This document shows, piece after piece, positions 8,078 through 14,076 of a stretch of 32,659 nucleotides of DNA; the stretch's first letter is position 1, and the number at the start of each line of letters is the position of its first letter. The translations under genes were made by a program, and so were the position numbers. Under the pieces are notes generated by a model that was given only the letters and a program-made list of their open reading frames with translations, was not told the DNA's origin and made no database searches. Origin of the DNA: a virus; the IMG/VR virus record IMGVR_UViG_3300030109_006050, positions 1-32,659 of that record, one strand, 5' to 3'.

Positions 8078-8281
8078 ATGAAGATATTTATTCTTGTAAT
8101 AAGTTTATGGGGATACAATGGATCTACTTGGGTTTACACTGGTAATCAATTAATACTACAAGAAAAATTTAATGAATTAAAACTTTGTGAAGAGATTGGA
8201 CGTAAGTTTATGAAATTTGATATGAATAAATACTTTACTTTTAAAGTACAATGCATCGAAGACATTAACAAAGACATTTAA
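8078..8281 (+). CDS. Small conserved phage protein, MKIFILVISLWGYNG type (67 aa)
   Basis: This 67-residue plus-strand gene stands alone between minus-strand packaging genes and overlaps the end of the small terminase gene by 4 bases, tail to tail. The N-terminus MKIFILVISLWG is short and hydrophobic and could be a weak signal or membrane segment. It is followed by an aromatic-rich stretch (YNGSTWVYTGNQ) and two Cys (C37 and C59). I recall near-identical starts in many marine phage genomes, with no known function. No strong ribosome binding site is visible before the ATG (only TAGGG). Its orientation suggests separate early expression. Confidence 0.7.
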   Translation: MKIFILVISLWGYNGSTWVYTGNQLILQEKFNELKLCEEIGRKFMKFDMNKYFTFKVQCIEDINKDI

Positions 8282-8796
8282 TCTTCAATAAGTTTAGGTT
8301 CTTCTTTTACAGGTGTAACATCAATTATATTCTCTTCACCTTTAATACCTATTCCTTTATTCTGTAGCTCATTTAATTTTGCTACTAATTGTTCACGCGT
8401 AAGATTTTCAATTGCACTTTCCATTCTTATAGTCGGATCATACAATCCAGAAGCTTTACCTCTCAATGCTTCAGCATTAATTGATGCAGCATAATGTTTG
8501 TCTTCTTCAGCAATCTTACTGAGCTTATCAAGTCTAGCTAAATGCTTGTCCATATTAACAGCATACTTATCTTGCAATTCTTTTTTAAGATCATAGATTG
8601 CCTCTGCAACCAATGGATATTTATTTGGATCTTGTAATTCATAAGCAGATTTTCTTGCAATAGCATCCGAGTAACCAGCTTTTCTTGCAGACTCTGAAGC
8701 AGATTGTTGTCCAGTTAATGTATGATAACAAAATTCATGAACAAATCTTAGTTGCTTTGGAGTTAATTTTCTTGCTTTTCGACCATCTATTTTCAT
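8278..8796 (-). CDS. terS: Terminase small subunit
   Basis: A 172-residue DNA-recognition subunit of the packaging terminase. The N-terminus has the typical LTPKQLRFVHEFCYHTLTG...SASESARKAGYSD pattern (about residues 11-46). This is the helix-turn-helix, DNA-binding start of the Terminase_2-type small subunits. The central part (about 60-120) is helical and would form the oligomer. The C-terminal tail is charged and probably contacts the large subunit. It is the first gene of the left late arm, with AGAGG before the ATG and the long control region upstream. It is not adjacent to terL as in most phages, because a nuclease gene and an opposing small gene intervene. Confidence 0.9.
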   Translation of the reverse strand: MKIDGRKARKLTPKQLRFVHEFCYHTLTGQQSASESARKAGYSDAIARKSAYELQDPNKYPLVAEAIYDLKKELQDKYAVNMDKHLARLDKLSKIAEEDKHYAASINAEALRGKASGLYDPTIRMESAIENLTREQLVAKLNELQNKGIGIKGEENIIDVTPVKEEPKLIED

Positions 8797-8926
8797 TTTA
8801 AACCTCTATAAAGCATAATTTCACACACATTTTATAACAAATTAATTAATAAATTTCTACTCACGTTATACTAAAACACATAAAAACTGCCATTTTTTTT
8901 TAAAAACCTTACATTGCTTACACTAC

Positions 8927-8947
8927 CCTTACACTACTAGTGTAAGG
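8927..8947. repeat. 21-bp palindrome, arms CCTTACACTA/TAGTGTAAGG
   Basis: Two perfect 10-base arms, CCTTACACTA and TAGTGTAAGG, flank a single central C. It looks like a classic operator for a dimeric repressor or activator. The half-site recurs as single copies on both sides in the same region and once near terL (7371-7378). The arms are long enough that chance is unlikely in an intergenic region. Confidence 0.75.
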
Positions 8948-8982
8948 AAATAATGACTGTTTTCTTTACTAAAACAACCACC

Positions 8983-9000
8983 TTACACTTGTTACACTTG
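8983..9000. repeat. Tandem 9-bp repeat TTACACTTG x2
   Basis: TTACACTTG occurs twice head to tail without a spacer and shares its core with the palindrome 36 bases to the left. Directly repeated half-sites next to a palindromic site are usual for operators or for initiator-binding iterons. Only two perfect tandem copies exist, so an origin is less sure than an operator. Confidence 0.6.
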
Positions 9001-9102
9001 TTTTGAGATAAACTGTTTACTGAACATAAACACGCGCCAAATTATGCTTTACAGCGACCCACGAAGCGCGAAACAAATTAAACAATACAATTAATATAAT
9101 AA

Positions 9103-9435
9103 ATGATACATAAAACATGCCTCATGGATCACAAACACAAAAAGGGATTTACATCTCATTTGTATGCAATTCAATATTTAACTAAGCTTGGATATTGGGT
9201 CTTCGATAATATTTCCAAACAAGGCCCTTGCGATCTTATGGCAATGAATGAAGAGGGTAATATTTTATTAGTCGATGTTAAATCAACAAGTAAAAGAAAA
9301 TCAGGAACACATGCAGGTTACTACATAAAGCGCGCACCATCAGAACTACAAAAAAAGATTGGAATTCGTATATTAATGGTATCAGAAGACGGATCTTGTA
9401 CCTTCGAAAAACCCCAGAAATTAGCCACAAAATAG
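9103..9435 (+). CDS. PD-(D/E)XK endonuclease, resolvase-like (110 aa)
   Basis: A 110-residue protein with a minimal nuclease fold. After an N-terminal helix (KGFTSHLYAIQYLTKLGYWVF) come GPCDL (Asp44) and LLVDVKS (Asp58, Lys60), the D...(D/E)xK catalytic pattern. Small proteins with this order include Holliday-junction resolvases and phage PD-(D/E)XK endonucleases. It would cut branched replication or recombination intermediates or degrade host DNA. It is the first gene of the rightward early arm. The start is uncertain: ATG 9103 has no ribosome binding site, and the in-frame ATG at 9124 (MDHKHKKG) fits family N-termini better. It differs clearly from the VRR-NUC nuclease at 7637-8032. Confidence 0.8.
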   Translation: MIHKTCLMDHKHKKGFTSHLYAIQYLTKLGYWVFDNISKQGPCDLMAMNEEGNILLVDVKSTSKRKSGTHAGYYIKRAPSELQKKIGIRILMVSEDGSCTFEKPQKLATK

Positions 9436-9450
9436 ATAAGTATTGCAGCT

Positions 9451-9470
9451 TATGTAATATAATGTAATAA
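9451..9470 (+). promoter_or_regulatory. Recurring AT-rich leader motif (copy 1)
   Basis: The 19-base string TATGTAATATAATGTAATA lies 26 bases before the SprT-like gene and recurs exactly at 22552-22570, also just upstream of an early gene. Both copies have a TTG 9 bases before the embedded TATAAT. A related AT-rich leader with ATGTAATA lies at 11740-11780. The motif contains a perfect -10 box but no -35 box at normal spacing, so it may be a phage-specific or activator-dependent promoter. Confidence 0.5.
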
Positions 9471-9495
9471 AATAGTATAAATAAAGGAGAAAGAA

Positions 9496-10002
9496 ATGAA
9501 AAGAAGAAAGAATAAAAAATTAAAAGTTTCGGTATCACTACCAAGACTATCTTCTGGAGAAATTGGACTTAGTAGTAAAGAGTCTTATGAAAAAATGGTT
9601 TCTGTTTATTTGGCTAGACTAAATATTTCTAAGAGATTACAAAATACTTTATCAATCAAAGTTCACATTAGAAGATCCGTTTTAAAAACAAATACTTTAG
9701 GTTCTTGCACTATTCCTTTGAATGGTTCTAAAGCATCTAAAAGTTTTAAAATTGTTTTATCATCTAAAAGATCATTCATTGATCAACTACAAACTCTTGC
9801 TCATGAGCTATGTCATGTTGCACAACAAGTGACTGGTAGATTACAGTGCAGAGTTTGGTCTACTGACAATCAAACTCACGTTAGATGGGAAGGTAAAGAG
9901 TTAGGTGTTTATCTTAAAGATGTTGCTTATGAAGATGCACCTTGGGAGCATGAGGCTACTAAGTTTGCAGAAGAGCAACGTAAGAACATTTTTAGAAAGT
10001 AA
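9496..10002 (+). CDS. SprT-like zinc metalloprotease
   Basis: A 168-residue protein with the zinc-binding helix LAHELCHVAQQVTG (HELCH at 103-107: His103, catalytic Glu104, His107). A second conserved segment, PWEHEATKFA (149-158), probably supplies the third ligand and a supporting acidic residue. This pairing is typical of short SprT/wss1-like domains in phages. Cellular SprT family members cut proteins crosslinked to or bound on DNA; the phage target is unknown. The N-terminus is very basic (residues 1-10), fitting DNA association. It has a strong AAAGGAGAAAGAA leader before ATG 9496 and is followed 11 bases later by the next gene. The metalloprotease call is good and the role is inferred. 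Confidence 0.8.
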   Translation: MKRRKNKKLKVSVSLPRLSSGEIGLSSKESYEKMVSVYLARLNISKRLQNTLSIKVHIRRSVLKTNTLGSCTIPLNGSKASKSFKIVLSSKRSFIDQLQTLAHELCHVAQQVTGRLQCRVWSTDNQTHVRWEGKELGVYLKDVAYEDAPWEHEATKFAEEQRKNIFRK

Positions 10003-10013
10003 GGAGAAAGAAA

Positions 10014-11108
10014 ATGAATATTGGAGAAATCAAACAAGTATACATACCGATTGTAAAAGTAACTTTTAGTTATACTTATGTCGATGATGATGAGATTAAA
10101 ATAACAAATGCTGGAGAACATAAGTTTCCTATAAAAAAATTATTTGATGGATCAACTTACGATCTTTTTAAATATAATGGTACTGTTGCTGTTTATAAGA
10201 GAACAGAAAAAAAGAAGAATTATTATTTTGCATGGGGTATCTCTAATAGAGATAGTAAATATGATAAAAGTATTGGTGAGCAAGTTCATACTTATGAATG
10301 GGCCGAACCTGTAAAAATTTCTGGTGCTACTAGAGATTATATTGAAGATATTAGCCCTCTTAAAAAAGGTTTTGAAAACATAAACGCAAAATTATGGGAT
10401 TATTATTCTTTTACTACTTTTAAACCTGATCTTTGGATTACTAAATTACATCAGTATCAAGATAGAATTCGTATTAAAGAAGAGCAGGACTATCAAAAGA
10501 AGCAGGAAAAGTATGCTAGAGAAAATCGTGCTAAGTGTGGTGCTTGTGAAAGATACATTGAACGATGGGATGAAGGCAATTGGGATGGCGTTATTTATGA
10601 CCATGGTTTTCAGCAAGTAGGCCACCGTGCAGGCGTTTGCGTTGGTGCTAGATATCAACCTTGGGAAAAGTCCCCTGAAGGTAAAATTGCTTATATTAAA
10701 GATTTAGAGTCTCAAAAAGATTGGCTTCTTAATAACAAACCTGATGAAAAGCTTTTAGCTAAATTAAAAAAGTCTGTAGAGATATATGTTTCTTTTAAAA
10801 AAATGCTTAAAGAGTTGTATGAGGTTAATAAAAAAGAATATGAGGAAAGTGTAAGATATTTCGACAGAAGCGATGATGATTTTATTCGTTGGATAAGAAT
10901 TTATCACAATGTAAATATTGAAATACAATATCCTGTAAATTATTTACATTCCCTTCATGTATGGAAAGAGACTCAACTTTCAGAATTATTAAATGTATGG
11001 CAGGCTAAAGTAGATTTGTTAACACATTTAATAATTAATGAGCAGGATAAAGTTGATAATTGGAAAGCACAACTAACACCAAAGGAGAAAAGAGATGCAT
11101 CTAATTAA
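10014..11108 (+). CDS. Unknown early protein with zinc-type CxxC/HG/C motif (364 aa)
   Basis: A 364-residue protein with a beta-rich N-terminus (1-100), a charged helical linker (145-172), and a compact metal-binding patch. The candidate ligands are Cys175 and Cys178 (KCGACERY), His197 (DHGF) and Cys209 (GVCVGARYQPWEKSP). I recall this CxxC, then HG(F/Y), then (S)C-G-R-x-P(W/Y)E-S pattern in many phage proteins of unknown function. The C-terminal third is helical, with Trp-rich segments and probable coiled coil. It is preceded by AAGGAGAAAGAAA and its end overlaps the methyltransferase start by 14 bases. No enzyme is recognised; DNA or protein binding through the zinc site is inferred. Confidence 0.75.
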   Translation: MNIGEIKQVYIPIVKVTFSYTYVDDDEIKITNAGEHKFPIKKLFDGSTYDLFKYNGTVAVYKRTEKKKNYYFAWGISNRDSKYDKSIGEQVHTYEWAEPVKISGATRDYIEDISPLKKGFENINAKLWDYYSFTTFKPDLWITKLHQYQDRIRIKEEQDYQKKQEKYARENRAKCGACERYIERWDEGNWDGVIYDHGFQQVGHRAGVCVGARYQPWEKSPEGKIAYIKDLESQKDWLLNNKPDEKLLAKLKKSVEIYVSFKKMLKELYEVNKKEYEESVRYFDRSDDDFIRWIRIYHNVNIEIQYPVNYLHSLHVWKETQLSELLNVWQAKVDLLTHLIINEQDKVDNWKAQLTPKEKRDASN

Positions 11109-11736
11109 CGACGATTGTCGTAACCACGTCTCACGTATCGCGGATCTTGATAACTGTTTAGTTATTTATGATCCGCCTTACGATCAGTGGGATCAAGTAT
11201 TAAACATCACCAGCACGTCAAAAATAGCGTTTACATCACCACAAAGACGTCATGAAACAGAAAATATTTTAGGTAAGCCAAGAAATGAAATCGTATGGTT
11301 TTTTAAAGATGGTAGATGGGTCAGTAAAAATTTACCAAGGATCACACACAATTATATTTTTGTGTATGGTAAAACTGGTGATGCTGCAGTTGGGCCTGAT
11401 CAAGAAATTAAAACAATGAAAAAAGGTAATACATCAATTGGTAAAGATAATTTGGGCCCAAGAATATTTACAACGAAACCACGTAAACATTTAAACAGTG
11501 TATTAGAATATCCGCGTAACATGAAGAACGGTTCATGGGGCAAGCCAGTTGGATTATTAAAAAATTTAATTGAATGGATTAAACCAGACATCGTTTACGA
11601 TTTATATATGGGTACAGGTTCTGCAGCAAAAGCATGTCTTGAACTTAACATCCGTTATGTAGGAATTGAAAAAGATGTAGAGGTTTTCCAGAAAACACAT
11701 GCGCAATTATCCGCAGAAAACAGCCGTTTATTTTAG
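11095..11736 (+). CDS. DNA methyltransferase, beta-class (N6-adenine or N4-cytosine)
   Basis: A 213-residue SAM-dependent DNA methyltransferase that would add a methyl group to the exocyclic amine of A or C. The catalytic motif IV DPPYDQW comes first (Asp26-Tyr29). The SAM-binding motif comes near the end, in YDLYMGTGSAAKACL (168-182) followed by YVGIEKD (188-194). This circular order defines the beta class. A GKP segment (149-151) matches the HxxxKP helix region. No separate target-recognition domain is obvious and no partner restriction enzyme lies next to it, so it looks like an orphan enzyme, probably for protection against host restriction or for modification during packaging. A good AAGGAGAAAAG precedes ATG 11095. 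Confidence 0.88.
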   Translation: MHLINDDCRNHVSRIADLDNCLVIYDPPYDQWDQVLNITSTSKIAFTSPQRRHETENILGKPRNEIVWFFKDGRWVSKNLPRITHNYIFVYGKTGDAAVGPDQEIKTMKKGNTSIGKDNLGPRIFTTKPRKHLNSVLEYPRNMKNGSWGKPVGLLKNLIEWIKPDIVYDLYMGTGSAAKACLELNIRYVGIEKDVEVFQKTHAQLSAENSRLF

Positions 11737-11739
11737 GGC

Positions 11740-11780
11740 TTGCATTAATGTAATAAATCATTATATTATATTACATATTA
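11740..11780 (+). promoter_or_regulatory. Putative promoter before the 119-aa gene
   Basis: TTGCAT (11740-11745) and TATATT (11762-11767) are 16 bases apart, giving a reasonable sigma70-like promoter with a start point about 24 bases before ATG 11798. The spacer contains ATGTAATA, and the reverse strand contains TATGTAATATAAT, matching the repeated leader motif at 9451 and 22552. It starts a new transcription unit after the methyltransferase gene. Confidence 0.5.
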
Positions 11781-11797
11781 ATAAAGGAGAAAGAATA

Positions 11798-12157
11798 ATG
11801 AAAACAGATATTATAAAAAATTATACCAAAATTAAAGGTCAGTTAGATTATAAGACAACTGACTTTTGTTTTAAAATAGTTGGTTTTGATGATGACACAT
11901 TTAAATTACCTAATGGCAAAAATCATCCAACAGTAGTTTTTCAACAAAAAAAATCTCATACTAGGGGTTACTGTTATTATGTAGGAACAATTCTTAGATG
12001 CATTTTAAAAGATAAACATGGTCTATGTTTGTATTCTCATACTTATGATGGTCATGCTTCTATTGAACTAGATGATTTGAAAAAAAGTTTTTTATCTGCA
12101 TGTAAAGAAATTTATTCAGATAAAGAAATTAAACAATTGATGAGAAACGTCGCATAA
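11798..12157 (+). CDS. Hypothetical early protein (119 aa)
   Basis: A 119-residue protein with alternating beta-like segments (FCFKIVGF, HPTVVFQQ, YCYYVGTILRCIL), five Cys and a helical C-terminus. I recognise no family. ATG 11798 is chosen over an upstream in-frame ATG at 11699 because the AAAGGAGAAAG leader sits right before it and because the upstream part overlaps the methyltransferase. It is followed by a gene with the same leader, so both belong to one early transcript. The function is unknown. Confidence 0.7.
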   Translation: MKTDIIKNYTKIKGQLDYKTTDFCFKIVGFDDDTFKLPNGKNHPTVVFQQKKSHTRGYCYYVGTILRCILKDKHGLCLYSHTYDGHASIELDDLKKSFLSACKEIYSDKEIKQLMRNVA

Positions 12158-12168
12158 AGGAGAAAGAA

Positions 12169-12423
12169 ATGAAAATAAATAAAATACAAAATCAATATGT
12201 AACTGGGGTTCAAAGACTTGATAATTCAGTCAACGGCAATCCTAAATATAAGTTTCTGTTTGAAGGTGGTGGTGTAGCAACCACTCCTTCTGATGCAGGA
12301 TGGGTGTATGCTTTTAGTCAGCATACATTTTTTCAACAGTGGGTAGACATCACTTATCATGTCACCAAGTCAGGAAAAGCTATTCTTGATTCAATTGCTT
12401 TAAATAAGCAGGAGGAAAAATAA
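12169..12423 (+). CDS. Hypothetical early protein (84 aa)
   Basis: An 84-residue protein, with Gly/Asn-rich loops (FEGGGVATTPSDAGWVYAFS) and two aromatic clusters, that could be a small beta/alpha fold. No Cys and no membrane segment are seen. The start ATG 12169 carries the repeated AAAGGAGAAAGAA leader, and the stop is 2 bases before the ParB-like gene. No family is recognised. Tight linkage suggests a partner or regulator of the ParB-like protein, which is inference. Confidence 0.65.
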   Translation: MKINKIQNQYVTGVQRLDNSVNGNPKYKFLFEGGGVATTPSDAGWVYAFSQHTFFQQWVDITYHVTKSGKAILDSIALNKQEEK

Positions 12424-12425
12424 AT

Positions 12426-13205
12426 ATGAATAAAAGTTTTAGTAGAACTATTCGTAAATCTTTTGAATACGATAAATTTAAAAAGATCCGCGGTAATAGA
12501 GAGATTAATCCAAGACACGTTAAGTCTCTCAAGGAGGCCATGGTAAAAAACTATGTGCCAGTACCAGCAATTGTTAATGAACAATTTGCACTTGTTGATG
12601 GTCAACATAGACTTGAAGCATGTAGAGAACTAGAACTACCATTTTTTTATTACATTGTTAATGGTAGTGACATTAATGATGTTACATCAATTAATCGTAA
12701 TAGAAAAAATTGGGGTTTCACTGAATGGATGAACCGATACGCAAGTAATAGTTACTTTGAGTACCAAGTTTATAAAACTTTTTTTGAACGTTGGGGATTT
12801 GATCATTGGAGCACAATATTTTTACTTTGCCGTACTAAAGGTTATCGTGGAAGAGGTAAGCTCAAGCAAAAGTTTGAAGATGGAACGTTAAAGATTGAGA
12901 CGTTGGAACAAGGTAAAAGATGGGCCAAACGTATCATGGATCTCGAACCGTATTACGCGAACTTTCGTAGACGTGCATTGATCCAAGCGATGATAAGAGT
13001 ATTTCATGATCGAAGATATGATCATAAATCATTTATTAAAAAGTTATCGCAGAACAGAGACATCATGTATGACTGCTCCACAGTCGGTCAATACTTACAA
13101 CGTATTGATGATATCTTTAATAAAGGCAGCATGAAAAAAAATCGTGTAGACTTTTATCATATGTGGGGTGATCCTGATTCTATTTTTCAGGAGGCTGCTG
13201 CATGA
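12426..13205 (+). CDS. ParB/sulfiredoxin-fold protein
   Basis: A 259-residue protein with an N-terminal ParB-like domain. Residues 20-72 carry NPRHVKSLKEAMV, then PAIVNEQFALVDGQHRLEACREL. The DGQHR motif (58-62) is the nucleotide-contacting signature of ParB/Srx-fold proteins, which in cellular ParB binds CTP. The rest (about 90-259) is helical and basic, with no recognised DNA-binding domain and many Arg/Trp/Tyr. There is no ParA partner nearby, so plasmid-like partition is unlikely. Phage proteins of this fold may act as nucleases, as DNA-binding regulators or in DNA modification. AGGAGG precedes the ATG with somewhat long spacing. The fold call is strong and the role is open. Confidence 0.82.
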   Translation: MNKSFSRTIRKSFEYDKFKKIRGNREINPRHVKSLKEAMVKNYVPVPAIVNEQFALVDGQHRLEACRELELPFFYYIVNGSDINDVTSINRNRKNWGFTEWMNRYASNSYFEYQVYKTFFERWGFDHWSTIFLLCRTKGYRGRGKLKQKFEDGTLKIETLEQGKRWAKRIMDLEPYYANFRRRALIQAMIRVFHDRRYDHKSFIKKLSQNRDIMYDCSTVGQYLQRIDDIFNKGSMKKNRVDFYHMWGDPDSIFQEAAA

Positions 13206-13396
13206 TTAAAAAGATATATAATTTTTTTAAAAAACCAAAAATTGATTTGATTAAGTTTCATATTGTTAGTAGTCAATACAATGGTGTAATTGGTTGGAAA
13301 GAAAATGATAATGAAACTTTATATCCCGCTTCTGGTGTGTATGCCACACCAGTTAGGGGAGAAGATACCTGGAAAAGAGAAGGAGAATTAAAATGA
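13202..13396 (+). CDS. Hypothetical small protein (64 aa)
   Basis: A 64-residue protein with a basic N-terminus (MIKKIYNFFKKPK) and a beta-rich, aromatic rest. ATG 13202 overlaps the TGA of the ParB-like gene as ATGA and is preceded by a consensus AGGAGG, giving coupled translation. The next gene overlaps its own stop in the same way. No family is recognised. Confidence 0.6.
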   Translation: MIKKIYNFFKKPKIDLIKFHIVSSQYNGVIGWKENDNETLYPASGVYATPVRGEDTWKREGELK

Positions 13397-13560
13397 TACA
13401 AACACATGTACCTCAACAAATAACAAAGGGGACAAGAAAGTTACTTGATCAAATTATTAAAGTAACAAAACTATCTAGACCTAAACAATTAGAAATGCTG
13501 GTTGAAGATTACTGGAGAATAGTTCAGGATGCGAAACAAGCTAATCGTAAAAAAACTTAG
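13393..13560 (+). CDS. Hypothetical small helical protein (55 aa)
   Basis: A 55-residue gene with ATG 13393 overlapping the preceding TGA (ATGA) and GGAG seven bases upstream. The product is basic and mainly helical, with no Cys or membrane segment. Its last 20 bases overlap the tail of the opposing 65-residue gene, so the two transcripts converge here. It is short, but the coupled start and ribosome binding site support it. The function is unknown. Confidence 0.6.
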   Translation: MIQTHVPQQITKGTRKLLDQIIKVTKLSRPKQLEMLVEDYWRIVQDAKQANRKKT

Positions 13561-13738
13561 GGTCATCATTACGTATGGGCGCTAAGATTTTTCTTAGTGC
13601 CTGTAAACCTTCGGCAACCGTTTTGGCCCACTCTTCTTTCGAGTAAGACCTGTTATAAGACGGATCCCAAAATTTAACAACGACAAGACCACACTCTTCA
13701 CATTCATTAACTTTCCTTACGGGACTGTTAGGTAACAT
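13541..13738 (-). CDS. Small protein with CxxC motif (65 aa)
   Basis: A 65-residue minus-strand protein with one CEECG knuckle (Cys13, Cys16) that may bind metal with help from another chain, followed by a Trp/Tyr-rich and then helical part. It has its own sigma70-like promoter at 13760-13787 and a strong GGAAGGGGG ribosome binding site, so it is probably made well and early. It lies on the opposite strand from its neighbours and ends tail to tail with the 55-residue gene. No family is recognised. The layout (own promoter, small, inverted) is typical of phage accessory genes acting on the host, but that is inference. Confidence 0.65.
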   Translation of the reverse strand: MLPNSPVRKVNECEECGLVVVKFWDPSYNRSYSKEEWAKTVAEGLQALRKILAPIRNDDPKFFYD

Positions 13739-13759
13739 GTTACCCCCTTCCGCTTGCTA

Positions 13760-13787
13760 ATTATACGCGTAAATCAATTTTTTTCAA
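13760..13787 (-). promoter_or_regulatory. Sigma70-like promoter, TTGAAA-16-TATAAT
   Basis: On the minus strand, TTGAAA (13787-13782) and a perfect TATAAT (13765-13760) are 16 bases apart. Transcription would start near 13753, about 15 bases before the ATG of the 65-residue gene, leaving just room for its ribosome binding site. This is the best match to the bacterial housekeeping promoter that I see in the window. Confidence 0.75.
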
Positions 13788-13793
13788 GAAAAT

Positions 13794-13833
13794 GGTGAGG
13801 CGGGAGGAAATTAAGTGAATAAAATGCCTCACC
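13794..13833 (-). terminator. Possible terminator/hairpin after the DnaJ-type gene
   Basis: Eight-base perfect arms GGTGAGGC and GCCTCACC enclose a 24-base loop directly after the stop of the DnaJ-type zinc protein gene. The following bases (ATTTTCTTG) are only moderately T-rich, so termination may be partial. It separates that transcript from the next promoter at 13760-13787. Confidence 0.5.
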
Positions 13834-13836
13834 GAT

Positions 13837-14076
13837 TTATTCATTATCATATATTTTATAATTTTTAAAGCCTTCTGGATCTAAAGGTGGACCGTAGTAA
13901 AATGATGTAATTTCATCAGATATACCATCACTCCAAGTTTGTTTGTAGTGTTTTTTCTCATCTAAAGTGCCTTGTGAATCACAAACGCTGCATTGTTCTA
14001 TTGCTGTCTCAGCCTCAAATCTAAGCCTTAAATAACCATTACCTTTGCAATTTGGACATATAACTATATCAGCCAT
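13837..14076 (-). CDS. DnaJ-type zinc-finger protein (79 aa)
   Basis: A 79-residue protein with two knuckles, CPNCKGNG (Cys7, Cys10) and CSVCDSQG (Cys29, Cys32). They make one zinc site of the kind in the DnaJ (Hsp40) central domain, CxxCxGxG-like. No J domain is present, so it cannot by itself stimulate DnaK. The C-terminal half is acidic and aromatic. Its start overlaps the end of the helicase gene by 13 bases and has AGAGGA before the ATG, so it is translated with that helicase. It may be a zinc-dependent adaptor for protein or nucleic acid binding; the partner is inferred to be the SNF2-type helicase. Confidence 0.75.
   Translation of the reverse strand: MADIVICPNCKGNGYLRLRFEAETAIEQCSVCDSQGTLDEKKHYKQTWSDGISDEITSFYYGPPLDPEGFKNYKIYDNE

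Larger units (their letters stand above)
8797..9102. promoter_or_regulatory. Divergent early/late control region with TTACACT repeats
   Basis: No gene is seen in these 306 bases, which separate leftward packaging genes from rightward early genes. At least five TTACACT-like elements lie between about 8907 and 9000: TTACATTG near 8910, TTACACTA at 8918, a palindromic pair at 8927-8947, and a tandem pair at 8983-9000. A T/A-rich tract at 8893-8906 adjoins them. A perfect TATAAT at 9095-9100 lies right before the first early gene but has no good -35 element. The arrangement fits a regulator binding region that controls both arms, or a replication origin with iterons. The exact promoters cannot be assigned from sequence alone. 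Confidence 0.6.

Noticed and set aside
8812-8840. Promoter TTGTTA-17-TATGCT for terS on the minus strand
   Set aside because: The start point would fall near 8805, inside the AGAGG ribosome binding site of terS, so the mRNA would lack it.
8797-9000. TTACACT repeats as a CRISPR array
   Set aside because: Repeats are only 7-10 bases, irregularly spaced, partly inverted and without spacers of equal length.
9095-9105. TATAAT at 9095-9100 as the promoter of the first early gene
   Set aside because: No -35 box at 15-19 bases, and the start point would lie after ATG 9103. It would only work if translation began at ATG 9124, which also lacks a ribosome binding site.
11699-11797. Longer N-terminus for the 119-residue protein
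   Set aside because: The upstream in-frame ATG lies inside the methyltransferase gene, while ATG 11798 has a near-perfect AAAGGAGAAAG leader.
12426-13205. ParABS partition system (plasmid-like prophage)
   Set aside because: No ParA ATPase gene and no array of parS-like sites is visible, so the ParB-like protein is more likely a phage DNA-metabolism protein.
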